Shown here: positions 34,042-43,063 of the stretch, piece by piece
How the letters are laid out: every line of letters starts with the position of its first letter
Numbering within the stretch: position 1 is the stretch's first letter
DNA from: an uncultured Verrucomicrobiota bacterium
Lineage (GTDB): Bacteria; Verrucomicrobiota; Verrucomicrobiia; Opitutales; Opitutaceae
Length of the DNA stretch: 64,000 nt
Direction of reading: 5' to 3'
NCBI GenBank assembly: GCA_903898675.1
Contig: CAIUGM010000040.1
Span: forward strand, 110,814 to 174,813
Notes under the pieces: generated by a model
Databases searched by the model: none
Told to the model about the DNA's origin: nothing
The model's input: the letters and a program-made list of their open reading frames with translations, nothing else
Translations under genes and position numbers: made by a program

Positions 34042-34644
34042 TTGTCCTCCCCCCTCCAGCCTCCAAGCAGCAACCTCCCGGTTCAGAAAAACCGGGCGGC
34101 GGTTTTTCTGGACCGCGACGGGACGTTGAACGCGTCCATCGTCCGCGAGGGCAAGCCGCTCCCTCCAACCACAGTGGCGGAATTCCAGCTGCTGCCAGGT
34201 GTCGCCGAGGGTTGCCGCCAACTGCACGCCGCCGGCTATATGCTGGTCGTGGCGACGAACCAGCCAGATGTAGGCCGCGGCACCCAGTCCCAGGCGGCGG
34301 TCGAGGCCCTGCACGCCCGGCTGCAGAAGCTGATCCCCGAAATCGCCCGGATCGAGGTCTGTTATGACGCCGGGGGCGAAACGCCACCCTCCCCGTTCCG
34401 CAAGCCCGCCCCGGGCATGCTGCTCCGGGCCGCCAAGGCCCTGGAGCTGGACCTGAGCCGCAGCTGGATGGTCGGCGACCGGTGGCGCGACATCGACTGT
34501 GGGGCCCGCGCCGGTTGCCGCACGATTTTCATCAGCCGGAACTACGACGAGCCTTTGAGACACCCACCCGATTTCACGGTGAGCAACTTCGCGGAAGCCG
34601 CGGGGATTGTACTTGCCGAGCCCCAAGCTCCCGTTGCTGGCTGA
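34042..34644 (+). CDS. gmhB: HAD-IIIA phosphatase, probable D-glycero-D-manno-heptose 1,7-bisphosphate 7-phosphatase
   Basis: A 200-residue HAD phosphatase. The nucleophile motif FLDRDGTLN carries D24 and D26, VVATNQPDVGRG is motif II, FRKPAPGML gives the motif III Lys, and MVGDRWRDIDCGARAG is motif IV; all are hallmarks of GmhB/HisB-N-like enzymes. It would remove the 7-phosphate before nucleotidyl transfer. No ATG precedes the first motif in frame; a TTG at 34042 lies directly after the right arm of cassette D. The original start may have been replaced by the element. The stop is 4 bp before the transaldolase ATG. Confidence 0.88.
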   Translation: MSSPLQPPSSNLPVQKNRAAVFLDRDGTLNASIVREGKPLPPTTVAEFQLLPGVAEGCRQLHAAGYMLVVATNQPDVGRGTQSQAAVEALHARLQKLIPEIARIEVCYDAGGETPPSPFRKPAPGMLLRAAKALELDLSRSWMVGDRWRDIDCGARAGCRTIFISRNYDEPLRHPPDFTVSNFAEAAGIVLAEPQAPVAG

Positions 34645-34648
34645 ATCC

Positions 34649-35368
34649 ATGCCTACCCTCAACAGCCTCAAGATCCAGATCTACGCCGACGGCGCCGACA
34701 AGCAGGGGATCCTCGGACTTTACGCGCAGCCCTACATCAAGGGGCTCACCACCAATCCGACCTTGATGAACAAGGCCGGGATCAAGGACTACGAGGCGTT
34801 CGCCCGCGACATCTTGCAGACGGTCACGGCCAAGCCGATCTCGCTGGAAGTCTTCACGGATGAATTTCCCGAGATGAAGCGCCAAGCCGCCAAGATCGCC
34901 TCCTGGGGGGCCAACGTGTACGTCAAGATCCCGATCACCAATACCCGCGGCGAGTCCTCCCTGCCTCTCATCAAGGAGCTCGCCCAGCAGGGCGTGAAGC
35001 TCAACGTCACCGCCATGCTCACCCTCGATCAGGTCCGCGGCGTGGCTGCGGCCCTGCATCCCGCCGTGCCGGCGGTGGTTTCCATCTTCGCCGGCCGCAT
35101 CGCCGACTCCGGCGTAGACCCGATGCCGATCATGCGCACTTCGGGGGCGCTGCTCGAGGGGCTGCCCAAGACGGAATTGCTCTGGGCCAGCGTCCGCGAG
35201 GTGCTGAACATCATCCAAGCCGAGGAGGCCGGCTGCAAGATCGTGACCGTCCCGCATGAGATACTCGCCAAGGCCGCCAAGCTGCTGGGGTTCGACCTGA
35301 CCGCGCTCTCGCTGGACACCGTGAAGATGTTCGCCCGGGACGCGGCCGAGGCCGGTTACAAGCTGTAA
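34649..35368 (+). CDS. Transaldolase-family protein
   Basis: A 239-residue class I aldolase-type protein of the small transaldolase / fructose-6-phosphate aldolase family. Motifs are IKGLTTNPTLMNKAG, the Schiff-base Lys in NVYVKIPI, LNVTAMLTLDQ and SIFAGRIADSGVDP. Transaldolases make sedoheptulose 7-phosphate from fructose 6-phosphate and erythrose 4-phosphate. Coming directly after kinase, nucleotidyltransferase, isomerase and phosphatase genes for heptose, it may supply the seven-carbon precursor to this pathway; that link is inferred. The ATG at 34649 is chosen over upstream frame extension because it begins the conserved strand. Confidence 0.87.
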   Translation: MPTLNSLKIQIYADGADKQGILGLYAQPYIKGLTTNPTLMNKAGIKDYEAFARDILQTVTAKPISLEVFTDEFPEMKRQAAKIASWGANVYVKIPITNTRGESSLPLIKELAQQGVKLNVTAMLTLDQVRGVAAALHPAVPAVVSIFAGRIADSGVDPMPIMRTSGALLEGLPKTELLWASVREVLNIIQAEEAGCKIVTVPHEILAKAAKLLGFDLTALSLDTVKMFARDAAEAGYKL

Positions 35369-35424
35369 GCGGCGGACTATTGGCTTCACATCGACCGCGT
35401 GAGGCGGCTTGATGGCCCGCAGCC

Positions 35425-35880
35425 ATGAAGCCCGATCCCGCCGCGCCGGCTGACCCGCTGAATCTCCTCCGCCAGCAGCTCATCCTCGCCCAGGTGCGCA
35501 TCATGGAACTCGAGGATTTGCGCGACAGTCAGGCGCCGCGGATCACCGAGCTGGAGCGTTTCCTGCAGTCCGCCCAAAATCTGGCCGACCAAAAGATCGA
35601 CGAGAGCGCCCACCTGGAAAAAATACTGGCCGACCTTCAGGCCCATTGCGACCGGCTGAATCACGCCCTGAAACTAACTGACCAAGCGCTTGGCGCCACT
35701 CGCACCACCCTGACGGAAACCGCAACCTGCTTGAACCAAAGGGACGAGACGGTGTCCCGCCTGGAGTCCGCCGTAAAGCAGAAGGAAGGCGAACTCCGCG
35801 CCTTGCACGCATCCCGCAGCTGGCGTTGGACCGCCTGGCTGCGACCTCGTGATGGAAAAACCGATGACGGGCAGCCATGA
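35425..35880 (+). CDS. Small coiled-coil protein
   Basis: A 151-residue protein, nearly all heptad-type helix (LLRQQLILAQVRIMELEDL, then repeated leucine/charged periods to about residue 125). It ends in LHASRSWRWTAWLR, a short motif I know from coiled-coil segments attached to glycosyltransferases. No enzyme domain is present. It overlaps the large glycosyltransferase gene by 4 bp (ATGA) and is probably translated together with it. It may be a detached scaffold or length-determining segment of that enzyme; the function is otherwise unknown. Confidence 0.75.
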   Translation: MKPDPAAPADPLNLLRQQLILAQVRIMELEDLRDSQAPRITELERFLQSAQNLADQKIDESAHLEKILADLQAHCDRLNHALKLTDQALGATRTTLTETATCLNQRDETVSRLESAVKQKEGELRALHASRSWRWTAWLRPRDGKTDDGQP

Positions 35881-37799
35881 ATTCGCCCCGGTTGCGCGGT
35901 GAGATCGAGTCCCCCCGTCCCCTGCGGGCTACGGGCGGAACGCTCTTGGTGCATGGCTGGTGCCTCCTGGAAGGCCTCCCGGACCCACCACCAGTCAGGC
36001 TCGTGACCGAGGCAAACTCCCTGATGATGTCCTCGCGCTGTGCACGACCCGATCTGCCCAGCCTGTTACCGGCCGAGCCCGCCGCCGCGACCTGCGGGTT
36101 CACCATCGAGGGCCGACTTCCACCTGGGATTCATCAGGGAAGCTTTGAAGCGCAACTCCCCGGCGGCCACTGGCAGATATTTAAGCGGCTCACGCTGGCC
36201 GTCGAGTCAGCGCCCTTGATCGCGGCGTTGGACGAACCAGTCAGCGAAGGCACCCTGCGCGACCGGGTGAAGGTTGGTGGCTGGGCCCTGGATCGGGACC
36301 AGCCCGTGCGCGAGCTCAGCCTCCGCTACGGACACCGGGAAATTCCGTGCGTAATCAACGGGATCCGCCCCGATGTGGCCGCGGCCTTCCCCGCCGTGCC
36401 CCACGCCGGACAAGCCGGCTTCACCAGCGAGGACTTCCTTTTGGCCGGCCATGGCGCGGTCCGGGTACGGGCGCGGTTGGAAGATGGTCGCACCGTGATC
36501 GCCCCGACGAACGTCTGCTTCAGTATCGCCACGGATGAAAACCACGGACCTGAACTCGAACTGAGCGGTGCGCGGATCGGCCTTGAAACCGGTTCCCGGC
36601 CGCCGACGGGGTCCACGCCCGCGCCCACCGCTCATCATCGGAACATCCTATTTATCCTCCCCGGCAGTTTCGCCTCCAACAGCGCGCTTCATGTCGCCGC
36701 GCTGGCCGAGGACCTGGCCGCCTTCGGGCACGCATGCCTCGTGGCCGTGGCGCACGACCCCGAGACGATTGCGCACTTGGACCGACGTTCCCTGCGCGGC
36801 CTGACGCATGATGAAGCGGAAGGCGGCGTGAGGTTTGCCAATGGATGCGGACCGGATGTCATCCACGCGTGGACCACGCGCGAAAACGTGCGCCAGTTGT
36901 CCGAGAAGCTCCGCGCCCGGCACTCGGCCAAGGTTGTCGTGCACCTGGAGGACAACGAACTGCAGATTCTGGCACTGTCGTTGGGTCGCCCGCTGGCGGA
37001 ACTCGAGCGCCTGCCGGCGGGGGAACTAGACCGCCTGGTACCGCCCGATCTGTCCCACCCGGCGCGCAGTCGTGGTTTTCTCGCCGCCGCGGACGGCGTC
37101 ACCGTCGTGCTGGACAAGCTGCGTGAACTCGTGCCGGCCGGGAAGCCCTGCGCGACAATCCGCCCCGCTGCGGACGAACGATGCTTTTACCCCCGACCCA
37201 TCCCCACCCGCTTCCGGGCTGCGCTCCAACTCGCACCGGGCACGACGGTGCTTTTTTATCACGGCAACGTGCACGCCGCGAACGCGGCGGAGATGCGCGA
37301 ATTGTACACCGCGGTCCTTGCGCTCAACCGGACCGGCACACCCGTGACGCTCATCCGCACCGGGCTGGACCAGGTGGACTTCCTCGGGCCGCTCGCCGGC
37401 GAGGTGGCACCCCATGTGCTAGCCCTCGGCCAGATCCTGCACCACCGCCATCTGGCCCCGCTGATGTCCCTGGCTGATATTTTTGTCCAGCCCGGCGCAC
37501 CCGATGCCTTCAATGACTATCGTTTCCCCTCCAAGTTGCCGGAATTCTTCGCCGTGGGCCGGCCGGTGGTGATGCCCCGCACCAATCTGGGCACAACGCT
37601 GCGACACGGGATCGACGCCTATGTTCTGGACCGCGCGGACGCCGCCGGGATCGCCGGTGCGGTGCGTGAACTGCGCGCCGACCCGGCGTTGGCTGAACGA
37701 CTGACGCAAGGGGCACTGGCCTACGCCGGCGTCCACTTCAGCTGGCGGCGGAGTGCGGAGGCGCTTGCCAATTTCTACCGGACGCTGGCAGCGTCCTAG
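35877..37799 (+). CDS. GT4-like glycosyltransferase with two N-terminal beta-rich domains
   Basis: A 640-residue protein. Residues ~15-112 (LLVHGWCLLEG, CGFTIEGRLPPGIH) and ~118-220 (RVKVGGWALDRDQPVRELSL, GFTSEDFLL) are two related beta-rich domains shared with other glycosyltransferases here. Residues ~256-640 are GT-B/GT4-like: NILFILPGSFASNSALHVAAL, ADGVTVVLDKLRELVP, LFYHGNVHAAN, and DIFVQPGAPDAFNDYRFPSKLPEFFAVGRPVV. The usual GT4 EAMA motif is replaced by PSKLPEFFAVGRP, as in several polysaccharide GT4 enzymes. The start overlaps the coiled-coil gene (ATGA). Donor and acceptor are unknown; the beta domains may bind glycan. Confidence 0.85.
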   Translation: MNSPRLRGEIESPRPLRATGGTLLVHGWCLLEGLPDPPPVRLVTEANSLMMSSRCARPDLPSLLPAEPAAATCGFTIEGRLPPGIHQGSFEAQLPGGHWQIFKRLTLAVESAPLIAALDEPVSEGTLRDRVKVGGWALDRDQPVRELSLRYGHREIPCVINGIRPDVAAAFPAVPHAGQAGFTSEDFLLAGHGAVRVRARLEDGRTVIAPTNVCFSIATDENHGPELELSGARIGLETGSRPPTGSTPAPTAHHRNILFILPGSFASNSALHVAALAEDLAAFGHACLVAVAHDPETIAHLDRRSLRGLTHDEAEGGVRFANGCGPDVIHAWTTRENVRQLSEKLRARHSAKVVVHLEDNELQILALSLGRPLAELERLPAGELDRLVPPDLSHPARSRGFLAAADGVTVVLDKLRELVPAGKPCATIRPAADERCFYPRPIPTRFRAALQLAPGTTVLFYHGNVHAANAAEMRELYTAVLALNRTGTPVTLIRTGLDQVDFLGPLAGEVAPHVLALGQILHHRHLAPLMSLADIFVQPGAPDAFNDYRFPSKLPEFFAVGRPVVMPRTNLGTTLRHGIDAYVLDRADAAGIAGAVRELRADPALAERLTQGALAYAGVHFSWRRSAEALANFYRTLAAS

Positions 37800-37802
37800 G
37801 AC

Positions 37803-38708
37803 ATGCCCTCGCCCCTTTCTCAGCCACAGCGCATCCTGGTGACCGGCGGACGTGGGCGGCTGGCGGCATTGGTGGCCGACCACTTCCGCGCCCCGGCCCA
37901 TGAGATGGCGCTTTTTTCCCGCAGCGGGGGCCACGGCTTCCACACACTCGCCGACTTGGTTTCCAGCCTGCCGTCGACCCGTACCATCCTGCATCTGGCC
38001 TGGAGCACCCTGCCGGCCACCTCGGAGCAGGGCGGTGGCGCAGAGTGGCAACACGACCTCCCTCTCCTGGAAAAGATCCTCAACGGCATCACGGCCCTGC
38101 CGCCGGCGACCCGGCCCCACCTGGTCTTTTTCTCATCGGGTGGCGCGGTGTACGGCAACGCTCCCGGACGACCGAACGTCGAATCGGATACGTGCCGGCC
38201 GATCGGTTGGTATGGCCGGGCCAAGCGCGCCGCAGAGGAAATGATCGAGATGCATTCCGCCCGGCACGACCTGGCCTGCGCGATCCTCCGGATCTCAAAC
38301 CCCTACGGCTACCCCGTGCCCAAAAGCCGGGCTCAAGGGCTGATCCCGCACGCCATCCGCTGCGCCGTGGAGGGACAGGCCCTGACCCTGTGGGGCGACG
38401 GTCAGGCCAGAAAGGATTTCATCTATTACACGGATTTTCTCTCGGCGGTGGAAAAGATCGTCCAGCTGAGGTTGACGGGGATCTTCAATCTCTCCGCCGG
38501 TGAATCGCACACCGTGCACGAGGTCATCTCACTGGTGGAAAAACACACCGAAAGGCGGATCCAGCTGTCCGCCCAGCCCGGACCAGCCTGGGATGTTCAA
38601 GACAGCCAGCTCGACCCGGCCAGGCTGGTTGCCGCGACCCGGTGGACTCCGCAGGTTTCCCTGGATGAAGGCATCCGCCGGTCGGCCGCCGGCTATGCGG
38701 GTCACTAG
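37803..38708 (+). CDS. NAD-dependent epimerase/dehydratase
   Basis: A 301-residue extended SDR. The nucleotide-binding motif is reduced to ILVTGGRGRLAALV, with GxxGxxA instead of the full GxxGxxG. The active site is intact: VFFSSGGAVYGNA provides Ser/Thr, and Y137/K141 lie in WYGRAK. LRISNPYGYP and DFIYYTDF are typical of NDP-sugar epimerases. It starts 3 bp after the GT4 gene and ends 3 bp before a membrane glycosyltransferase gene. The product is likely an NDP-sugar epimerase or reductase of unknown specificity. Confidence 0.87.
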   Translation: MPSPLSQPQRILVTGGRGRLAALVADHFRAPAHEMALFSRSGGHGFHTLADLVSSLPSTRTILHLAWSTLPATSEQGGGAEWQHDLPLLEKILNGITALPPATRPHLVFFSSGGAVYGNAPGRPNVESDTCRPIGWYGRAKRAAEEMIEMHSARHDLACAILRISNPYGYPVPKSRAQGLIPHAIRCAVEGQALTLWGDGQARKDFIYYTDFLSAVEKIVQLRLTGIFNLSAGESHTVHEVISLVEKHTERRIQLSAQPGPAWDVQDSQLDPARLVAATRWTPQVSLDEGIRRSAAGYAGH

Positions 38709-38711
38709 GCC

Positions 38712-40793
38712 ATGAATAACAAATCCAACAGGCAGCCGGCAGGCGATCGGGCCCTGATCATCGGATTTGGCCTGATCGCGGTGTTGGTCTCGTTTCTGCT
38801 GACGCTTTCCTGGCATGCCTCGCTGCTGGACCGTTTTGAATTCCGCCAGCTGCAGACGGCATTGAGCACCTATTGGCTCGTGCATGATGGCTGGTCGCTG
38901 AACTACCCACTGCCGTTGTTCGGACCGCCGTGGTCGGTGCCCATGGAGTTCCCGACGTATCAAATGATGGTTGCGGCCGTGCACCTACTCACCGGGATGC
39001 CCCTGGAGCAGGCCGGGCGCCTGACCAGCATCGCCTGCCTCTTGGCGGCCTTGCCCGCACTACACGACCTGCTCGGCGTGGCGGTTCTCCGGCATTCCCG
39101 CCGGCTCATCGTCCTGGCTGTTGTCATCACTTCGCCCGTTTATCTCTTCTACGCGCGGACCTTCATGATCGAGACCACCGCGCTGGCCTGCAGCGTCTGG
39201 TTTCTTGCACTGCTCCGGCGCGCCCTCGAGCATCCGCGGGCTGGTTGGGTCGCGGCTACGACATTCGCCGCGACGCTCGCGGCCCTGACCAAGATCACGA
39301 CCTTCGTCGTGTTTGGGCTGCCCGCGGCCGGATTGGTGCTCTGGCACTTGTGGGCGGCGCGGCGCCACCGGCCGGCCGGACCCGGTTACCGCCAGCTCCT
39401 GCTGGCCGCGGTCATCCCGGCGGTGGTCTCGCTGTGCCTCGCCTGGTGGTGGATCCGCCATGGCGACGCCGTGAAGGACTCCAACCCCTTCACCGGCTTC
39501 CTCACCTCCCGCGAACTTCGCGGATGGAATTTCGGGACACTGGCGCTGCGCTTCGACTGGTCCTTCTGGGTTCACGTACAGGAAAATATTGTGGGGTACA
39601 ATCTGGCGGAAGGAGCAATCGCGATCGCGTTGTTTTGCGTCCCCTTCGCCCCCGCCCGCAGCCGCTGGCTGGCAGCCGGGGCCGTGCTGGCATTCGCCAC
39701 CGGTCCGCTCGTCTTCGCCAACCTCTACCACATCCATGACTACTATTATGCAGCCAACTCGCTGCTTCTGCTGAGCGCCGCCGGGCTGATGCTGGCCTCC
39801 GTGTGGGATGACGCCCGCCTGCCCCGCGGGGCGAATTGGCTGGCGCTGGGCCTCATGCTCGCGTTCCAGCTGCACGCCTTCTACCGGGGTTATTATTCTC
39901 ACCATCGGCACCCGGCCCCGCCTCCGCCCGCCCTGGCTGCAATTATCCGGGAAACCGTGCCCGAGGACGGTGTGGTGCTGATTTACGGGGCCGACTGGGA
40001 TCCCCTTTTGCCCTACTATGCCCGGCGCCGCGCCCTCATGGTGCCCGGAGAAAGAGAAAACGAAACAGCAATTCTGGAAGAAGTACTCGCCCGCCTGCCC
40101 CCGCGGCAAATCGCCGCACTGGTGATCCACGGGGATAAACTGCGCTCCCGGCCGGACTTCATCCGCGAGCGTACCGGGCGGTTTGGACTTTCACCCCAAC
40201 CCGTTGCCCGCAGCGGCGCCGACGACCTTTACCTCCCAACCACGACCTCCCCCTTGGCGATCGGAAAACTGGCAGCCAACCCGTCCCCCGAAGTCCAGTG
40301 GCTCGCTTTGCCCGCACAGGATGAATTCTCCGCTGCGCTCAAGACTGATCCCACCAACCACCTGAACCTCTCGATTTTCCAACCGGCACCGAGCTTGATT
40401 CGCAGCAAATACGGAGTCAGTTCCGCCGAACTTGGCGGCCGCCCAGTCCTCAACGCCCACGCCCCGTCGGAACTTGTTTTCCGCCCCGCTCCAAGCGTCC
40501 GCCATCTGCGCGCGGTGGTCGGGCTGCCCGACGCCGCCTTCGCCGCCGGTCGCGAGGCGGTCACCGACGGCATCACCATCGAGATCTTCACGTCGGATCC
40601 GAACGGTTTGAAACAACTGCTGTACAAACGCCTGCTCGACCCGGCGCGGACCATCGCTGACCGGGGACCGCAGACCATCGAGCTGGATCTGCCTGGGCCG
40701 CCACGGGGCGAACTGGTTTTCCGTCTGGGCAACGGCCCCGCCAACAACCCGACCAACGACTGGGCCTATTGGGGTAACGTGGAGCTTCGCTGA
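38712..40793 (+). CDS. GT39/ArnT-like membrane glycosyltransferase with C-terminal beta domain (copy 1)
   Basis: A 693-residue protein with about a dozen membrane helices in residues 15-400. The first loop contains RFEFRQLQTALSTYWLV and GPPWSVPMEFPTYQ, matching the acidic ExRQ-type first loop of GT39-like GT-C enzymes that use polyprenyl-phosphate sugars. Residues ~470-693 are soluble, probably periplasmic, and end in a beta domain with HAPSELVFRP, DGITIEIF, KRLLDPARTIADRGPQ and NDWAYW. The same C-terminal domain occurs in four other membrane proteins here. It converges on a paralogue at 40821-42935 with only 27 bp between stops. The sugar transferred is unknown. Confidence 0.8.
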   Translation: MNNKSNRQPAGDRALIIGFGLIAVLVSFLLTLSWHASLLDRFEFRQLQTALSTYWLVHDGWSLNYPLPLFGPPWSVPMEFPTYQMMVAAVHLLTGMPLEQAGRLTSIACLLAALPALHDLLGVAVLRHSRRLIVLAVVITSPVYLFYARTFMIETTALACSVWFLALLRRALEHPRAGWVAATTFAATLAALTKITTFVVFGLPAAGLVLWHLWAARRHRPAGPGYRQLLLAAVIPAVVSLCLAWWWIRHGDAVKDSNPFTGFLTSRELRGWNFGTLALRFDWSFWVHVQENIVGYNLAEGAIAIALFCVPFAPARSRWLAAGAVLAFATGPLVFANLYHIHDYYYAANSLLLLSAAGLMLASVWDDARLPRGANWLALGLMLAFQLHAFYRGYYSHHRHPAPPPPALAAIIRETVPEDGVVLIYGADWDPLLPYYARRRALMVPGERENETAILEEVLARLPPRQIAALVIHGDKLRSRPDFIRERTGRFGLSPQPVARSGADDLYLPTTTSPLAIGKLAANPSPEVQWLALPAQDEFSAALKTDPTNHLNLSIFQPAPSLIRSKYGVSSAELGGRPVLNAHAPSELVFRPAPSVRHLRAVVGLPDAAFAAGREAVTDGITIEIFTSDPNGLKQLLYKRLLDPARTIADRGPQTIELDLPGPPRGELVFRLGNGPANNPTNDWAYWGNVELR

Positions 40794-40820
40794 GCGAGCC
40801 GCCCGCGCACTCCCGCACCT

Positions 40821-42935
40821 TCAGTCGATGGTTACCGGCCCGAGCAGGGCCCAGTCTCGCGCATAGCTGTCGTCCGATCCCGGACCGATGCAGAGCTCCA
40901 CTTCGCCCGCCTGCCGCAGGTTGAAATCAAGCGCGATGACCTGGGGACCGCGATCCTCCGGCAGGTTGCTCGGATCGATCAAGCGGGACAGCAATGTGTG
41001 CTCACTGCCGTCGGGGGAGAACTCGATCACGTCAAAGGTGACCCCGTCTGTCCTGTCCTGGGACTTGAGCGCCGGATCGTAAGAGCCCGCATCCATCAGT
41101 AATTCCGCACTCAGGTGATGAGGCCCCGCCGGCAGGGCGAAGCGCAGGCGGGTCTTCGGATGTGCGTTGTACCAGTCGCGACCAAGCCGTGAGCCCAGCC
41201 CCGGTCCGAACGTGCTGAAGAACCGTACCGGTTGCGGGGTCATCAGCCGAAAGCTGATCCGCTGCTCCGGGCGCAGGCGGGCAACTTCACGCCACTCGGC
41301 CTGCATCAGGTCTACCCGCGGCTCAGAGCCGGGCATCCACGCCAGTTCATGAAAATGGGTTTCCCTTAGATTATTGAGCGTGTGAGCGCGGCTGGCAGCG
41401 TTGAGATAAAGGTAGGCGTCGTGCCACTTGAGCACCGGATGGGGGTCGATCCCGAGTTCCCTCTCGGCTAAGGCAATAATGCCGGTGAAGCCGGGCAATT
41501 GCTGCGGCAGGATGACCGCCCCCACCTTCTCCCCCTTGAGCGACGCAAAGGCGGTGGTGATATACGGCTGGTCCTGCTGCATGCCGTTGCGGATCATGAG
41601 GGCGCGCCTTTGCGCATAGTAGGGGGTGATGGAGCTCCAATCATCACCGACCATGACGATCACCTCGTCCGGTCGAGTCAGGTAACGCAGCGCCTCGGTC
41701 AATCCGTTCCCACCCGGACTGCTGTGGCGCTGAGCCTGGTAAAGATGATCCCAGTAAAGCCAGGATTGTCCGGCATAAACCGCCATGATCACCGTCAGCA
41801 CCAGCAGGCGGGGAAGTTTCGACTCCAGCAAGGCCAGCAGGCCGAAGCTCATGGCGGTCATCAACAAGACACCACTGGCCACCGAGTAGTAGTCGTGCCA
41901 GGCGTACAACTGCGGGAAAATCATCTGCACGCCGAGGTAGACCGCGACACAGATGGCAAATTGCCCCCACCAGTGACGGCCGAACGCCGCGAGGGACAGC
42001 AGGCAAACCGCCAGCACCGGCGGCCACACGAGATTGAGCCGTAACACGGTCCAGAGGCTGTGCCAGATTTCTCCCGAGAATCGGGACCCCACCGTACCAA
42101 AGTTGAAGCCATTCATGTTGCCGGAGATCAGAAAAGTACCACTTGGGTTCAAGGCCTTCGTGGCATCGGCAAAATGCAGCCACCAGAGCGTGACCGCGAA
42201 GGGCACAGCCGTGGCGCTGGCGATCCACCGGACAAACAGCAGGGATTTCTTCCAGCCGGGAGCCGCGGCAGTCGAGCGGGCGTGATAGAGGATCCACAGA
42301 CCCCAGGCCCCTGCCGGCAGGAGGTAGAGCATAAAGGTCGTGACCTTCACGAGGCCGGCGGCGATGCCGGCCAGATTGGCCAGCAGCAACCAGCGCCGGC
42401 CCCCTGTTTCCACGGCATGGATGAAGGCGAGTAGAAACCAGACGCTGAACATCAAGGCCATCGTCTCGATGAGAAAGGCCCGGGAATAGAAGATGTAGAG
42501 CGGACAGGCGAGAATCAGTCCCAGCGCAACCAAGCGCCGCGTCGGGGCGACACCGAGGTGTCCGAGCAGGAGGAAAATCGCCGGCAGCGTGAGGTAAAAA
42601 CAGACCAGGCTCACGGCCCGGCCGGCCTGCGTCAGATCCATGCCGGTCGTGGTGCTGAGGGTCGCCACCGTCCACTGATAAAGCGGAAACTCCATCGGGA
42701 CCGACCACGGCTTGCCCAACACCGGCGTCGGGTAGGCCAGCGCGTAGTTGTCCTCCTGCTGGATGAAATACGCCGAGATCGCCGTCTGCGCCTGACGAAA
42801 TTCCCCGCCCGGCAGGTTGTTGCTGCGCCAACCCACTGTCGCACCCCAGAGATGGAAACAAACGAGAAGCCCGAAAACCAGCCATACCCCGATACGCTCA
42901 GACCGGTTCGGTGGGCGGGGTTGGCCGTCAGACAT
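40821..42935 (-). CDS. GT39/ArnT-like membrane glycosyltransferase with C-terminal beta domain (copy 2)
   Basis: A 704-residue polytopic protein, the only minus-strand gene between 20007 and the right edge. GGEFRQAQTAISAYFIQ and GKPWSVPMEFPLYQWTVA match the same loops of copy 1 at 38712-40793, and the C-terminus shows HPKTRLRFAL, DGVTFDVIEF, SRLIDPSNLPEDRGPQ and RDWALL. The pair thus looks like an inverted duplication followed by divergence. The frame is open to 43268, but the ATG at 42935 precedes the first helix by a normal short cytoplasmic stretch; ATGs at 42953 and 42974 are alternatives. Likely a polyprenyl-phosphate-sugar-dependent transferase. Confidence 0.8.
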   Translation of the reverse strand: MSDGQPRPPNRSERIGVWLVFGLLVCFHLWGATVGWRSNNLPGGEFRQAQTAISAYFIQQEDNYALAYPTPVLGKPWSVPMEFPLYQWTVATLSTTTGMDLTQAGRAVSLVCFYLTLPAIFLLLGHLGVAPTRRLVALGLILACPLYIFYSRAFLIETMALMFSVWFLLAFIHAVETGGRRWLLLANLAGIAAGLVKVTTFMLYLLPAGAWGLWILYHARSTAAAPGWKKSLLFVRWIASATAVPFAVTLWWLHFADATKALNPSGTFLISGNMNGFNFGTVGSRFSGEIWHSLWTVLRLNLVWPPVLAVCLLSLAAFGRHWWGQFAICVAVYLGVQMIFPQLYAWHDYYSVASGVLLMTAMSFGLLALLESKLPRLLVLTVIMAVYAGQSWLYWDHLYQAQRHSSPGGNGLTEALRYLTRPDEVIVMVGDDWSSITPYYAQRRALMIRNGMQQDQPYITTAFASLKGEKVGAVILPQQLPGFTGIIALAERELGIDPHPVLKWHDAYLYLNAASRAHTLNNLRETHFHELAWMPGSEPRVDLMQAEWREVARLRPEQRISFRLMTPQPVRFFSTFGPGLGSRLGRDWYNAHPKTRLRFALPAGPHHLSAELLMDAGSYDPALKSQDRTDGVTFDVIEFSPDGSEHTLLSRLIDPSNLPEDRGPQVIALDFNLRQAGEVELCIGPGSDDSYARDWALLGPVTID

Positions 42936-43063
42936 CGACCACGGCAACCGCATCGCCGTTGGCTGGCAAACCATAATATTTTGCGAAACCAGCCCCGGGT
43001 CAGCGGAGTGACGCAATCTTGCTTTACTGGCTGAAAGCCCGGCCCTTAATTCCACCCCCTGCA

